This document shows positions 1-13,000 of a DNA stretch of 64,000 nt, piece by piece. The notes beneath the pieces are model-generated. The model searched no databases. It worked only from the letters and a program-made list of their open reading frames with translations, and was not told the origin of the DNA. How positions within the stretch are numbered: position 1 is the stretch's first letter; each line of letters starts with the position of its first letter. The stretch is from positions 262,410-326,409 of the forward strand of contig NW_017803135.1 in assembly GCF_001625305.1 (NCBI RefSeq). Reading direction: 5' to 3'. This DNA is from Branchiostoma belcheri. Taxonomy: Eukaryota; Chordata; Leptocardii; Amphioxiformes; Branchiostomatidae. Made by a program: the position numbers and the translations under genes.

Positions 1-309
1 TGTAGTCCCTGACGTTAGATATAGGACATATCAGAAAAGCATAAATCGCTGCTCAAGTGTAGGAATCCCACGAACGACTGTACATGTAAGTTACATAATA
101 TCATACTATGCTCCATTCTGGAAAGTACATTTGGTAGTTTCCTAGAATTCCTGTTATGTAATAGAAGCCACCATACCGAGTATACATTTTGTGAGCAATA
201 TAGCTATGTGATGACATGATATGGCAAGGCAGATTGGAGGTGTTCAGTAGTGTCTCCATAGTTAGCTAATCCTGAGTGACGATTTGGTATAACTAATAAC
301 GGCTTTACT
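1..309 (-). other. 3' flank/3' UTR of NTase-TPR copy 1
   Basis: Noncoding sequence downstream of the first minus-strand gene. It closely matches the flank downstream of copy 3 (about 18,014-18,312) and differs from the flanks of copies 2 and 4 (about 10,000-10,389 and 26,300-26,678). The last 80 bases before the stop are similar in all four copies. The transcript end lies outside the window. Confidence 0.6.
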
Positions 310-3300
310 CTACTCGTGGAGGGTACTTTTACAGGATCTAATGTTGTTCAGTACTATTGCAATGTTGGGATGTAATGTGTTATCCTCATAGATAACTTTC
401 ATCATATTCAATGTCTGTTCGTAAGAGCTGATGGCTTTACTGTGATCACCAAATTCGTGCCAACATGCCCCAATGTTGTTTAGTGATGAGGCAATGTCGG
501 GATGTGGCGTTGTTTTGCCATAGATAGCTTGTCTCATCTTCAGAGACAGTTCGTAATATCTCATAGCTTTACTGTGATCACCGAATTCGTGCCAACATGC
601 CCCAATGTTGTGTAGTGATTTAGCAATGTCGGGATGTGGCGTTGTTTCACCATAGATAGCTTTCATCATCTTCAGTGACTGTTCGTAATAACTGATAGCT
701 TTCCTCTGATCACCAAGGTCACTCCAACAGTTCCCAAAGTTGTTTAGTGATGAAGCAATGTCGGGATGTGGCGTTGTTTCCCCATAGATAGCTTTCCTCA
801 TCTTCAGTGACTGTTCGTGATAACTGATAGCTTTTCTCCGATCACCAAGGTCACTCCAACATGCTCCAATGTTGTTTAGTGATGAAGCAATGTCGGGATG
901 TGGGTTTGTATCGCCATAGATTGCTTTTGTCATCTTCAGTGACTGTTCGTGATAACTTACGGCTTTCCTTTGATCACCAAGGTCACGCCAACATGTCCCA
1001 ATGTTGTTTAGTGATGACGCAATGTCAGGATGTGGCATTGTTTCGCCATAGATAGCTTTCATCATCTTCAGTGACTGTTTGTAATAACTGATAGCTTTTC
1101 TCTGATCACCAAGGCCACTCCAACATTTCCCGATGTTGTTCAGTGATGAAGCAATGTCAGGATGTGGCGTTGTTTCACCATAGGTAGCTTTCCTCATCTT
1201 CAGCGATTGTTCGTGATAACTGATAGCTTTTCTCATATCACCAAGGCCACTCCAACATTCCCCAATGTTGTTCAGTGATGAAGCAATGTCGGGATGTGGC
1301 GTTGTTTCGCCATAGATAGCTTTCATCATCTTCAGTGACTGCTCATTATAACTGATAGCTTTTCTCTGGTCACCAAGATCATTCCAACAGTTCCCAATGT
1401 TGTTTAGTGACGAAGCAATGTCTGGGTGTGGCGTTGTTTCGCCATAGATAGCTTTCCTCATCTTTAGTGACTGTTCGTAATAACTGATAGCTTTCCTCTG
1501 ATCGCCAAGGTCACTCCAACATGTCCCAATGTTGTGTAATGATGACGCAATGTCTGGATGTTCTGTTGCTTCGCCATAGATAGCCTTTATCATCTTCAGT
1601 GACTGTTCGTAGTACGTGATCGCTTTTCTCTGACCACCAAGGTCGCTCCAACATGCCCCAATATTGTGTAGTGATAAAGCAATGTCAGGATGTGGCGTTG
1701 TTTCGCCATAGATAGCTTTCATCATTTTCAGTGACTGTTCGTAATAACTGATAGCTTTCCTCTGATCACCAAGGTTACTCCAACATACCCCAACGTTGTT
1801 TAGTGATGAAGCAATGTCGGGATGTGGCTTTGTTTCGCCAAAGATAGCTTTCCTCATTTTCAGAGATTGTTCGTAATAACTAAAAGCTCTCCTCTTATCG
1901 CCAAGGTCACTCCAACATGCCCCAATGTTGTTTAGTGATGAAGCAATGTCAGGATGTTCTGTTGTGTCGCCATACATAACTCTCACCATCTTCAGTGACT
2001 GTTCGTGATAACTGAGAGCTTTTCTCTGATCACCAAGCTTACGCCAACAATTCCCAATGTTGCTTAGTGATTTAGCAATGTCAGGATATGGCGTTGTTTC
2101 AGCATAGATATTTTTCGTCATCTTCAGCGACTGTTCGTAATAACTGATAGCTTTTCTCTGATCGCCAAGGTCACTCCAACATGCCCCGATGTTGTTTAGT
2201 GATTTAGCAATGTCGAGATGTGGCGTTGTTTCACCATATATAGCTTTCATCCTCATTAGTGACTGTTCGTGATAACTGATAGCTTTCCTCTGATCACCAA
2301 GGCCGTTCCAACATGACCCAATGTTTGCGAGTAACGAGGCAATTGCGGGATGCGTTTTGGTGCCTTCGTCAATAGTATTTCCAATTCTGAGTGCCTGTTT
2401 GTAGTAGCTAATCGCTTTCTCATAGTCACCGCGACTGTGCGAGACATTGCCTAACGCCAAAAGTATGCCCAACTGCTTTTCCTCGTCACCACCCGCCTCT
2501 TTCAGTGCTGCCTCCAAGTGACGTACGGATGCGTCAAACTGTAGCAGTTGATGTGTTATTCGGCCCCTGGTTTGAGATGAGTTGTCAAAGATGGCTGTTG
2601 GGAATATCTTTGTGGTTTGATTTTCAATTTGAATTGTATCCATAATACATCTTTTTAATGGAAAGGCTGTATAGTAGTACCTGAACAACATTTTCGAGTC
2701 CGGTATGTGGAAAACTGACTCAACGATGGTGTCATCTACGTCATGTTTGTCCAGTTGGACTTTCATCTCCGTGAGAGGAGACAGTCTGTCCTTCTGTCCT
2801 CCGTTGGCAATGTACGTTCTTAACCGTAGCTCCGCTGAGATGCTGATCAGTACAGTCAAGTGGTGGGCATCTTCGTCACTGATCTGCTGTGTCTTGTGTA
2901 ACTCTTCTATCATTCCCCACACACTGGGGATCGTGATACCACAGCAAATACTCAACACATCGACAGACACGCTGGGAAAACGGTAGATTTCTTTCTTCAC
3001 ATCTAGAAGTTGGTCGGTTGGTTCAACGTTTTTTATTTCCCGAATGTTATCCTTCAGTATCAGCATTGCTGACAACCGGGACAGAACAGGAGAACGGTCT
3101 ACGCTGTTGTTGACAATGCTTGTATACTCATCTACCAAAGACTCGTCCCCTGTTAAGTAGGTCACCCGTCTGAGGATGTCTGACAGGTGATAGCCTTCCG
3201 CCAGGGCGATGTGCAGATGCTGATATTCGGCCAACTCGGTAGGCGTCTGGATGAGACTAACGGGAGGTTTGCTTTTGGTTTGATCTCTTCCAAACGGAGT

Positions 3301-6106
3301 CTTAGAAGCCCATGGCATGAAGCCGTCAAAGGCGAAGCCGCGAGGTGTGACGGAGTCAAAGAACCAGTCTTTCTCTGGGTCTTCTGAGAGAAAGTCGTTG
3401 AGTGACGGGATGGCCATGGCTGGGAGGATGGTTTCCCCAAGGTTGATGACTTTGAGATGTAAGTAGTGTGTAAGATTTAGGAAGTACCTCCGTGTATCAT
3501 CATCATCCTTCCCCTCCTCAATCAGAATGGCGAACTCCAGGTCGGAGTACGGCGTCACCAGTTCTGTGGCCTGTGACCCCAACCCCATGAAAGCGTACTT
3601 ACAAGGGGGAGGTCCGAGTTTGGCGATGCATTCATCTGTCAGTACTTGGATAAACTCTCGTCTTTCAACTGTGATGCTCTTGAACAAGTTCTTGATTGCT
3701 TCAGCTCGTTTGATCTCTACCTCTCTCACGACGGGATCGTCTTCATCATACTGATAAGGGTTGTGTTCCTGATGAATTGTTTCGAGCTGAGATTTTGCAC
3801 GTGCGCGCAAGTTGTCCAGTTCATTTCTGTGATCTAACGCGCCGCTATACGGACACGGTTCACAGTCAAGGTTACAGGTGTTTTTAAGAAACTGCCTTTC
3901 TGTTTCTTGCAGCTTCGTTACCATGTTTTCTTTGGGTCCATCTGACCGCGCCATGGAGGCGTTATACAGAGCTGCCGCCTGTGTGAATTTCCTACCTTCT
4001 CCTGTCCGCTTACCTCGCTCGACGTAGACGTCACCCAACCTGCACAGACAGTCGGCCTCTTTGGCCTTTTCGGGTTTACTGTGATCTGTAGGGAGGAATT
4101 AAAAATTTAAACTGATCATTTAATGTGAAGCAAAGTAGTGCATAATTTTTTTTTTTACTTAGTACAAAACCAAGTCTTCCATTATAGAGGAAAATGAGTT
4201 AATGGAACTGTCAATGAAAAATTAAGAGAAGACTGAAAAAAGGTTATATTATGTAGGTATCAAAATTTTAAACAGACCGTGAACCAGCTTTAGGGCGGCT
4301 GCTAGATTCTGCTCTGCTGCGTCCAGGTCTCCATTTCCTAAGTCACGGTCTGCCGTCTTGATGTACCTGCGGTAGGATCTAAACAACGAAGGAAACGTTG
4401 TTTTGAACTATATAACTGTACTTCAGAAAGGTACCAAATGCACCACAAAGTGTTTGACATAGTGCTCAATACATATTAGGCCAATCATCCAATACACATA
4501 TGTAATAGTGTTGACATAAAATTGAACAACGTAGTCTTTTCAATGTCACAAACAGACGTTATACACTGTAGTAATATTGATAATACTGTATATGGCCTCT
4601 TGTTTATGTTTTCCGTTTATTTCGTTACTGAATGCATTAAAAAGGAAACACAAAATCACTAACATGTCGTCGTTAACTTTACTGGTGGTTCCGTCGCTAG
4701 AGGGCGCAGCTGAGAAGGGAGAGAAGTGACCCGTCCGTTCTCTCACGTCTTGTTGTTTTTGCGTACGTGTTGACCTCTGCGAGAACCGATAGGGAGTATT
4801 AACGCTATGTATCATCAACAGGTGGTCATGTAAACCACAAAAGAGCTTTGACCAAGGTCAAAGGTAAATGACCAGACATGACGCGTGGAAGACCAATGCC
4901 AACCAAGACCAATGTTATTAACATTTTTTTGTTCAGTATCATTGTTGATATGTTTATTTTGATACGAACTGTCTCATAATTGTGGTCAGGGAGTTGAAAA
5001 GGCATTCTTAGGCCTGTTTCCCATGACCGGTTTTACATGTAATATACTACTATATGTAAAAAAGTTGGATACCTATTTGACTTCATACAACAAGACACAT
5101 TCCACCCTATTGTCAAGAAATACATGTATATTCACAACTGATGGAACTATCCTGTCCCAAAAGATTCAGTACAAACTCCACCTTTACTTTTGTTCAGGGA
5201 ATTAAGCAATGAAGTGAATAAATCAATATAGGAAGTTGCTATTCTAGCGGAGAAAGGCTCTTGACCTCAGGTGTCACGATGACTCTTTTCAACGTTAGCT
5301 CCACGAAATACATGGCGGAAAAATAAACAAACAGAGTCTAAACCCGGGCGTCTAGTAATGCATCAGCATGGTGAGTCCTGTCGCCATGCTCAAGTAAGAA
5401 ATAGTTCTCTCACCTTGTTTCTTGTTGTGGTGATGTCTTGTCTGATTCTTGAGGTGTGCAGTAAGCGGTGAACAATGACAACTGTTCCATGAACGTTGTG
5501 ACACCGCGCAAGTGCCCTGTTGTACAGAGCAGTAGCTCTGGTCAAGTTTCTAGTGTCTCCAGTTTCTGTTCCTCTTTTCAGGTACACGTCACCCAGACTC
5601 TTGATCGCTTCTGTTTCTAGCATGCTGTTGTCTTTTACTATCGCCTCTACCATTACCTGTGCGTATCCAACCAGCAAAGAGTCTGTGTTATCTCTGGCAG
5701 CCCGTCTCTTGTCCAGATCTTCGAACTTTGCCGCTACCTTTGCAGGTGTAGTCGTCTCCTTGTCTTCTGTTGGCTGCTCTTTACCCTGTGATGACAGCCC
5801 TTGTAAAAGCCTCTCCGTGTAGTGGTAGCGGTGTTCTATACCATCTGCCTGTTCTTCATGGTAACACCGCACCATAGCAGCAATGTAAAGAGCCAAGGCT
5901 GTGTTGAACTTCCCCACGTCCTTCCCGAGTCTTCCCTTCTCCACGTTCACGTCGCCCAGAGTTTTGAGCAGCTCCACTTCCGCCAGCCTGTCCGTGTCGG
6001 CCATGGCGTCCACCAGGGCACGGAGGTAGCCTGTCTCCGCCCGGGCTAGTCCGTACCTCCTGCCCTTCTCGTCCGCCTCACGGAGTTTCTCACACACCCG
6101 CAACAT
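310..6106 (-). CDS. NTase-TPR repeat protein, copy 1 (four exons, about 1,560 aa)
   Basis: Exons on the minus strand: 5414-6106, 4664-4776, 4278-4378, 310-4085. Their summed length is divisible by three and splice phases (0, 2, 1) agree. The ATG at 6106 begins MLRVCEK, as in the other copies; an upstream in-frame GTG is not needed. Exon 1 and the start of exon 4 carry three related TPR-like motifs of the type LGDVYxxRG...ALYNxAxAR. Exon 4 then holds a nucleotidyltransferase core at about residues 440-620 with GSQATELVTPYSDLEFAIL: a Gly-Ser followed by an acidic D-x-E pair, as in GlnD/DUF294 members of the Pol-beta NTase superfamily. From about residue 855 there are 16 TPR units of 44 residues (first one divergent), then a partial cap ending LHE. 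No signal peptide or membrane segment is seen, so a cytoplasmic protein is likely. The substrate is unknown. Automatic pipelines would probably call it nephrocystin-3-like or kinesin-light-chain-like because of the TPRs. Confidence 0.85.
400..2440 (-). repeat. 132-bp tandem TPR-coding units, copy 1
   Basis: The C-terminal TPR region is a DNA-level tandem repeat with an exact 132-bp period (for example the same word at 628 and 760). Fifteen units share a Cys-Trp pair near the middle, plus one divergent first unit. The consensus core is ACWSDLGDQRKAISYYEQSL. Units are highly similar in DNA as well as protein, which suggests recent amplification or homogenisation. Confidence 0.9.
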
Positions 6107-7239
6107 GGCGCACACTTGCTACGCTTCAGAAGAAAGAGTCTTTAAGAATCCTTCTTCACGGGCACAGTACCCCTCCTTAGCTTTCTGCGCCTGTCTTAAG
6201 CAAACACAGGTTTCACAATGCATTGTGTCATCTGTCAATGCAGAAGTCAAAGGTCCAATACAAAAGCTTTGGAAATACCCGTAAACAGATCACTGGCAGG
6301 TAACCCGCCTACCTGCCTAAGACTTAAGTACTCAGACCTTTTGCTTTCTTAACACAGTTTTGCAGGAAGACTGGTTCTTTACCGCCAACACTGCGTCTTA
6401 AACTGTATAATAAATAATTCTGATGTCGTCTTTGATTTGATCTTTTTACCGTTTTCGGGTCTTCCAGGTGGCCTCGTGTTTGATAAACCCTGCTGGTATA
6501 CCTTTGGCCATATTTGTAGACCCAGAAATTACAGTATATTGGTAAACGGCCCCAACTGGACACTAGAATTCCTTCCTGGTTGGAAAATTTATTCTACTAT
6601 AGTCTTATGTACTGCAGTGCATTCCGTTGGTCTGTGCCAGTGTTTTCTGCCCCTACGTTAGCTCGAATATCACCGTTTGCAATGTGGCCGTATATGGTGT
6701 CAGTATTTTACCCTAGTGACAATGACAAGTTTGAATAGTAGGTGGTATATGGTGTCAGTGTTTTCTGTAACCATAGTGACAATGGCAAGTTTGAATAGTC
6801 GGACTGGTATATGGTGTCAGTGTTTTGTGTAACCCTAGTGCAATGCCAACATGTAACGGTCTCTCTCTGCCCTCTACCACGGCCCCCACTTGGTATATGT
6901 ATTTACACGGGCCACTGATGTTGTACGTGGGCCCCTGATTCTGTACTTAAAGCTAGAGTCACATTTCCTCGAGGCGGCGATGTCCAGCCGTCGAGAACCC
7001 CGCCAGTTGCCTTCCAGGTCCCCGTGCGGTAGTGCCAAACTAGCCCGCAAACGCACCGCGTGGGCCCTTTTTTATTGTGAACTTGGCTTACGTCGATGAA
7101 CTGATATACCTACATGTAATTTAAAGTCATAACCCGGTCACCAGCCTCTCCCAGGGCTTCAGAGGAGCTCCCTCGGGCCACTGTAAGCACTGAAACCGCC
7201 TGGAAGATTAGCCCGCCCCGGTGATTTGGCCTGCCTGCC
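6107..7239. other. Upstream flank of copy 1; short tandem repeat
   Basis: No gene is seen. The first 180 bases match the flank upstream of copy 3 (about 23,940-24,060), including a shared run reading caatacaaaagctttggaa, and not those of copies 2 and 4. Three imperfect copies of a 55-62-bp unit starting tatatggtgtcag lie at 6691, 6746 and 6808. The copy 1 promoter should lie here, but no clear TATA box was found. Confidence 0.5.
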
Positions 7240-7412
7240 TGTCCACCAACGCAGAGGACAAATACAGGACAGACAATTACTCATTTTTACAGTGTTAAGT
7301 GAGGAAAGTCGTGTCCCTTTCCCAAAGGCACAAGATAGGTGGCATGTCAGGACTCAAACCCGGGACCTCTTGGTTCTAAGTCAAGCACTTTTCCGTTACG
7401 CCTCGCGCCCCC
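7240..7412 (-). mobile_element. tRNA-derived SINE copy
   Basis: Matches the family seen best at 55,068-55,212: a tRNA-like head with a B-box-like segment (here degenerate, around tcaaacccgggacc) followed by a body containing the reverse complement of tttcccaaaggcacaagat. It reads on the minus strand. Related copies are at about 16,590-16,735, 32,025-32,185 and 34,912-35,075. Confidence 0.6.
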
Positions 7413-7424
7413 GCATTGGTTTAC

Positions 7425-7764
7425 CTCTGCTACATGTGGTAATTAAAATATTGTGGAAACACAAGGACTATCATGTCATCATTGTCTGCTGGTAAGAGCG
7501 CACATAAAGATAAGGCTGGTGCTGTCCTTGGTGCTGATCATGTCATTCCGCAGGCACCTGCTAGATGACGCTTCAACACAGTATAGCCACTTCTAGATCG
7601 GCACGATTCACGGCAGATGCGGCAGTTATTAGTCCTCAACAGTCCCCAATAGACAACTATGGGTGCAGCTGATATGTATGTAGATACAGCGTATTGTGTG
7701 TGGAGGGGCTACAACCATCATCCTGTGTTCTGTTTGCTAGATATCACCACATTAGTTAACTAGA
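7425..7764. other. Duplicated intergenic module upstream of each array gene
   Basis: A block around 7440-7600 (core gtccttggtgctgatcatg, then gcacctgctagatg) recurs at about 16,765-16,930, 24,775-24,935 and 32,205-32,360, each time 0.5-1.4 kb upstream of an array gene. It is part of the duplicated unit. No open frame is conserved, so it may be regulatory or simply passenger DNA. In the flank of copy 2 the block is partly repeated down to about 17,420. Confidence 0.5.
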
Positions 7765-8618
7765 GTTCCCCGATCCCATACCTTCGCCAAATGATGTTAA
7801 TCTTTATAACTGAAATTATAGATTAGATTATTCCCCCCTGATTTAAGAAATAGGAACCTAATTTTCATGAATTATATCATTTTATTATAATCTCAACCAA
7901 AAGACAGCCTTATATTAACAAACAATGCATTCTAGCATTTCGTAATAAATTATGCAAATGAGGTCCTGATTTGAATAAATTATGTTTAATGATGTTCACC
8001 TCAACTAAACTTTCAAATACCACAAGTATGAAATTCCAGGCAGTTATCATTACATAATTATAAAATTTTCTCATTAATTATGCAAATTAAGTCATTATTA
8101 ACATAATCAATATCTTCCTGTGTTTCTCTCGTTGTCAATTACCAATGTCACAAGCTTCAATTGTCCTATCATGGAATGCAGCTGATTTATAGAATTTCCC
8201 CATAAATTATGCAAATTACATCCATATTTGCATAATTGTCACATAATTATATTAAACATCACGTAAGCTACCTACATACCAAAAATCACGACGATCCGTC
8301 AACCGGTTCTTGAGTTATCCCCTTTTGAATATTTTCAAGAATATATCGCTGCAGTTCCAGAGCAAGCCGCTAGGGGGCCTAAACTCACATCACTTCTTCC
8401 CCAGCACAAGAGCTACCTACCATCTAAATTTCATCACCATAGCATGTCTAGATCATGAGATATCAAAACCGGAAGTTCAGCTGCAGTACCATAACAAGCC
8501 GCTAGGGGGTCCAAAATCTAATCATTTTGAGGTCTCATCAAGACTTACCCATCTACCAAGTATCAAGACAATCCATCAAGGCCTTCTCAAGTTATCGTGT
8601 TGACAGACAGACAGACAG

Positions 8619-8653
<35 letters not shown>

Positions 8654-8690
8654 AACGCCCCTGAAAACATAACCTTCTTGGCGAAGGTAA
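7765..8690. mobile_element. AT-rich TIR element (non-autonomous), copy a
   Basis: An approximately 0.93-kb element with 12-bp terminal inverted repeats, taccttcgccaa at 7779-7790 and ttggcgaaggta at 8678-8689. The interior is AT-rich, with repeated ATTATGCAAAT words, and ends in GACA/CA microsatellite. It has no coding capacity. It is almost identical to the copy at 8822-9757 and diverged from the one at 14,148-15,120. Confidence 0.75.
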
Positions 8691-8776
8691 TGAATGAATG
8701 AATGAATGAATGGAAGAATGAATGAATGAATGAATGAATGAATGAATGAATGAATGAATGAATGAATGAATGAATG
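8687..8776. repeat. (TGAA)n microsatellite
   Basis: About 22 tandem tgaa units immediately after the TIR element. The open frames of alternating Ile/His/Ser read through it are translation artefacts of the repeat. Confidence 0.95.
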
Positions 8777-8821
8777 CTTTATGTCCGTGCCGTGTGGGCT
8801 TATACGACACCATTTCATAAC

Positions 8822-9680
8822 ACTAGAGTTCCCCGATCCCATACCTTCGCCAAATGATGTTAATCTTTATAACTGAAATTATAGATTAGATTATTCCCCC
8901 TGATTTAAGAAATAGGAACCTAATTTTCATGAATTATATCATTTTATTATAATCTCAACCAAAAGACAGCCTTATATTAACAAACAATGCATTCTAGCAT
9001 TTCGTAATAAATTATGCAAATGAGGTCCTGATTTGAATAAATTATGTTTAATGATGTTCACCTCAACTAAACTTTCAAATACCACAAGTATGAAATTCCA
9101 GGCAGTTATCATTACATAATTATAAAAATTTTCTCATTAATTATGCAAATTAAGTCATTATTAACATAATCAATATCTTCCTGTGTTTCTCTCGTTGTCA
9201 ATTACCAATGTCACAAGCTTCAATTGTCCTATCATGGAATGCAGCTGATTTATAGAATTTCCCCATAAATTATGCAAATTACATTCATATTTGCATAATT
9301 GTCACATAATTATATTAAACATCACGTAAGCTACCTACATACCAAAAATCACGACGATCCGTCTACCGGTTCTTGAGTTATCCCCTTTTGAATATTTTCA
9401 AGAATATATCCCTGCAGTTCCAGAGCAAGCCGCTAGGGGGCCCAAACTTACGTCACTTTTTCCCCAGCACAAGAGCTACCTACCACCCAAATTTCATCAC
9501 CATAGCATGTCTAGATCATGAGATATCAAAACCGGAAGTTCAGCTGCAGTACCATTAAAAGCCGCTAGGGGGCCCAAAATCTAATCATTTTGAGGTCTCA
9601 TCAAGACCTACCCACCTACCAAGTATCAAGACAATCCATCAAGGCCTTCTCAAGTTATCGTGTTGACAGACAGACAGACA

Positions 9681-9720
<40 letters not shown>

Positions 9721-9757
9721 AACGCCGCTGAAAACATAACCTTCTTGGCGAAGGTAA
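8822..9757. mobile_element. AT-rich TIR element, copy b
   Basis: Second near-identical copy of the element, with TIRs at 8842-8853 and 9745-9756. Together with copy a it forms a tandem pair about 2 kb long. The paralogous site near 17,475-17,500 lacks both copies. Confidence 0.75.
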
Positions 9758-9902
9758 TAAACAACAATTCTATTTGATGGTTTTGTTCTGTTGCAATGAA
9801 CCTACCTTCTTACCGTCGCTATTGTTGTCATGGTGAGAATCACCCGCTCATTCAATACCATCGTGATGCTGATAATCCACATCTTTCATCATCCATAACT
9901 TC

Positions 9903-10013
9903 TGTTCACTCTCTCACTCACTCACTCACTCACTCACTCACTCACTCACTCTCTCACTCACACACTCACTCAGTCACTCACTCACTCACTCACTCACTCA
10001 CTCACTCACTCAT
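9903..10013. repeat. (CACT)n array downstream of copy 2
   Basis: Imperfect tetranucleotide array. Equivalent arrays sit at the same relative position downstream of copy 3 (17,636-17,948) and copy 4 (26,138-26,294), preceded by the same sequence catctttcat.cat.cataac. It therefore predates the duplications and has since changed length. Confidence 0.9.
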
Positions 10014-13000
10014 TTCATTGAGCTTACTCGGAACTCATATACATGTATGACTTTGTTTCCTTTATGCATTGTCGTGCTAATCCCTGATTCTAGATATAGA
10101 ACATAAAGGAATTGTCCAAATGGCTGCCTACTTATAATGAGTGCAAGAAATTCCACCGAAGACTACGAATGTATAGTCTCCCTACGCAATACATAGTCCT
10201 GCAAAGTAAATCAATTCCCCTTATCATGTAGTAGAAGCTGCTATACTTAGTAATACATAGTAAGCAATTTGTGACCAAGATAGCTATGTAATGACATGAT
10301 ATGACAAGACAGATTGGAGGTGTTCAGTAGTGTCTCCATAGTTAGCTAATCCTGAGTGACGATTTGCTATAACTACTAACGGCTTTACTCTACTCGTGGA
10401 GGGCACTTTTACATAATCTAATATTGTTCAGTACTGATGCTATGTTGGGATGGGATGTCTTGTCCCCGTAGATAACTTTCATCATATTCAAAGACTGTCG
10501 GTAATACTTCATGGCTTTACTGTGATCACTGAGTCGTTTCCAACATACCCCAATGTTAGAAAGTGATTCCGCAATGTCAGGATGTGGCGATGTTTCGCCA
10601 TAAATAGCTTTCTTCATCTTTAGTGACTGTTCGTAATAACTGATAGCTTTTCTATGATCACCAAGGTGACTCCAACATGATCCAATGTTGTTTAGTGATG
10701 ATGCAATGTCTGGATGTGTCGTTGTTTCGCCATAGATAGCCTTCATCATCTTCAGTGACTGTTCGTGATAACTAATAGCTTTCCTCTGATCACCAAGGTG
10801 ACTCCAACATACCCCAATGTTGTTTAGTGATGATGCAATGTCTGGATGTGGCGTTGTTTCCCCATAGATAGCTTTCTTCATCTTCAGTGACTGTTCGTGA
10901 TAACCTGATAGCTTTCCTCTGATCACCAAGGTGACTCCAACGTACCGCAATGTTGTTTAGTGATGATGCAATGTCGGGATGTGGCGTTGTTTCCCCATAG
11001 ATAGCTTTCATCATCTTCAGTGACTGTTCGTAATAACTAATAGCTTTCCTCTGATCACCAAGGTCACTCCAACATGCCCCAATGTTGTTTAGTGGTGTAG
11101 CAATGTCGGGATGTGGCGTTGTTTTACCATAGATAGCTTTCCTCATCTTCAGTGACTGTTTGTAATAACTGATAGCTTTCCTCTGATCACCAAGGTGACT
11201 CCAACATGTCCCAATGTTGTGTAGTGATCCAGCAATGTCGGGATGTGGCGTTGTTTCACCATAGATAGCTTTACTCGTCTTCAGTGACTGTTCGTAATAG
11301 CTGATAGCTTTTCTCTGATCGCCAAGGCAGCTCCAACATGTCCCAATCTTTTCAAGTAACGAGGAAAATACGGGACTCAGTTTGTTGTGTGCATAAATTC
11401 TATTGCCAGCGCTAAGTACCAGTTCGTAGTAGCTCTTTGCTTTGTCATAGTCACCGCGACTGCGTGAGACACTGCCTAATGCCAAAAGTATGTCAAACAG
11501 CTTTTCCTGGTCACCACACGCCGCCTCCTCCAGTGCTGCCTCCAAGTGACGTATGGATGCGTCTAACTGCAAAAGCTGATGCGTTATTCGACCCCTGGTT
11601 TAAGACGAGTTGTCAAAGATGGCTGTTGGGAATATCGTTGTTGGTTGATTATCCTTTTTAACTGTGTTCATAATGCATCTTTTTAATGGAAAGGCTGTAT
11701 AGTAGTACCTGAACAACATTTTAGAGTCCGGTATGTGGAAAACTGACTCAACTACCGTGTCTTCTACGTCATGTTTGTCCAGTTGGACTTTCATCTCCGC
11801 GAGAGGAGACAGTTTGTCCTTCTGTCCTCCGTTGGCGATGTACGTTCTTAACCGTAGCTCCGCTGAGATGCTGATCAGCACAGTCAAGTGGTGGGCATTT
11901 TCGTGACTGATCCGCTGTGTCTTCTCTAACTCTTCTATCATTCCCCACACACTGGGGATCGTGATACCACAGCAAATACTTAACACATCAACGGCCACGC
12001 TGGGTAAACGGTATATTTCTTTCTTCACATCCAGAAGTTGGTCCGTTGCTTCAACGTTTTCTATTTGTCCGATATTATCCTTAAGTATTAGCATTGCTGA
12101 CAACCGTGACAGAGCAGGGGAACGGTCTACGCTTTTGTTGACAATGCTTGTATACTCCTCTACCAAAGACTCATCCCCTGTTAAGTAGGTCACCCGTCTG
12201 AGGATGTCTGACAGGTGATAGCCCTCCGCCAGAGCTATTCTGATATACTGATACTTGGCCAACTTGGCAGGAGTCTGGATGAGACTAACGGGAGGTTTGC
12301 TTTTGGTTTCGTCTCTTCCAAACGGAGTCTTAGAAGCCCATGGCATGAAGCCGTCGAAGGCGAAGCCGCGAGGTGTGACGGAGTCGTAGAACCAGACTTT
12401 CTTTGGGTCTTCTGAGAGAAAGTCGTTGAGTGACGGGATGGCCATAGCTGGGAGGATGGTTTCCCCAAGGTTGATGACTTTTAGATGTAAGTAGTGTGTG
12501 AGATTTATGAAGTACCTCCGTGTATCATCATCATCCTTCCCCTCCTCAGTCAGAATGGCGAACTCCAGGTCGGAGTACGGCGTCACCAGTTCTGTGGCCT
12601 GTGACCCCAACCCCATGAAAGCGTACTTACAGGGAGGAGGTCCGAGTTTGGCGATGCATTCATCTGTCAGTACTTGGATGAACTCTCGTCTTCCAAATGT
12701 GATGGTCTTGAACAAGTTCTTGATTGCTTCAGCTCGTTTGATCTCTACATCTCTCACGACGGGATCGTCTTCATCATACTGATAAGGGTTGTGTTCCTGA
12801 TGAATTGTTTCGAGCTGAGATTTTGCACGGGCGCGCAAGTTGTCCAGTTCCTTTATGTGATCTAACGCGCTGCTATACGTACACGGTTCACAGTCAAGGT
12901 TACAGGTGTTTCTAAGAAACTGCCTTTCTGTTTCTTGCAGTTTTGTTACCATGTTTTGTTTGTCTCCATCTGTTCTGGCCATGGAGGCGTTATACAGAGC

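Noticed and set aside
861..1055. Plus-strand frames antisense to the NTase-TPR exons (also 3187-3754, 12,215-12,865, 21,061-21,863, 28,896-29,846 and those opposite exon 1)
   Set aside because: They recur in every copy only because the coding strand is conserved; no start context or domain supports them.
400..2440. Regular 132-bp periodicity resembling a CRISPR-like or satellite array
   Set aside because: The repeats are in frame, have no unique spacers and encode TPR helices.
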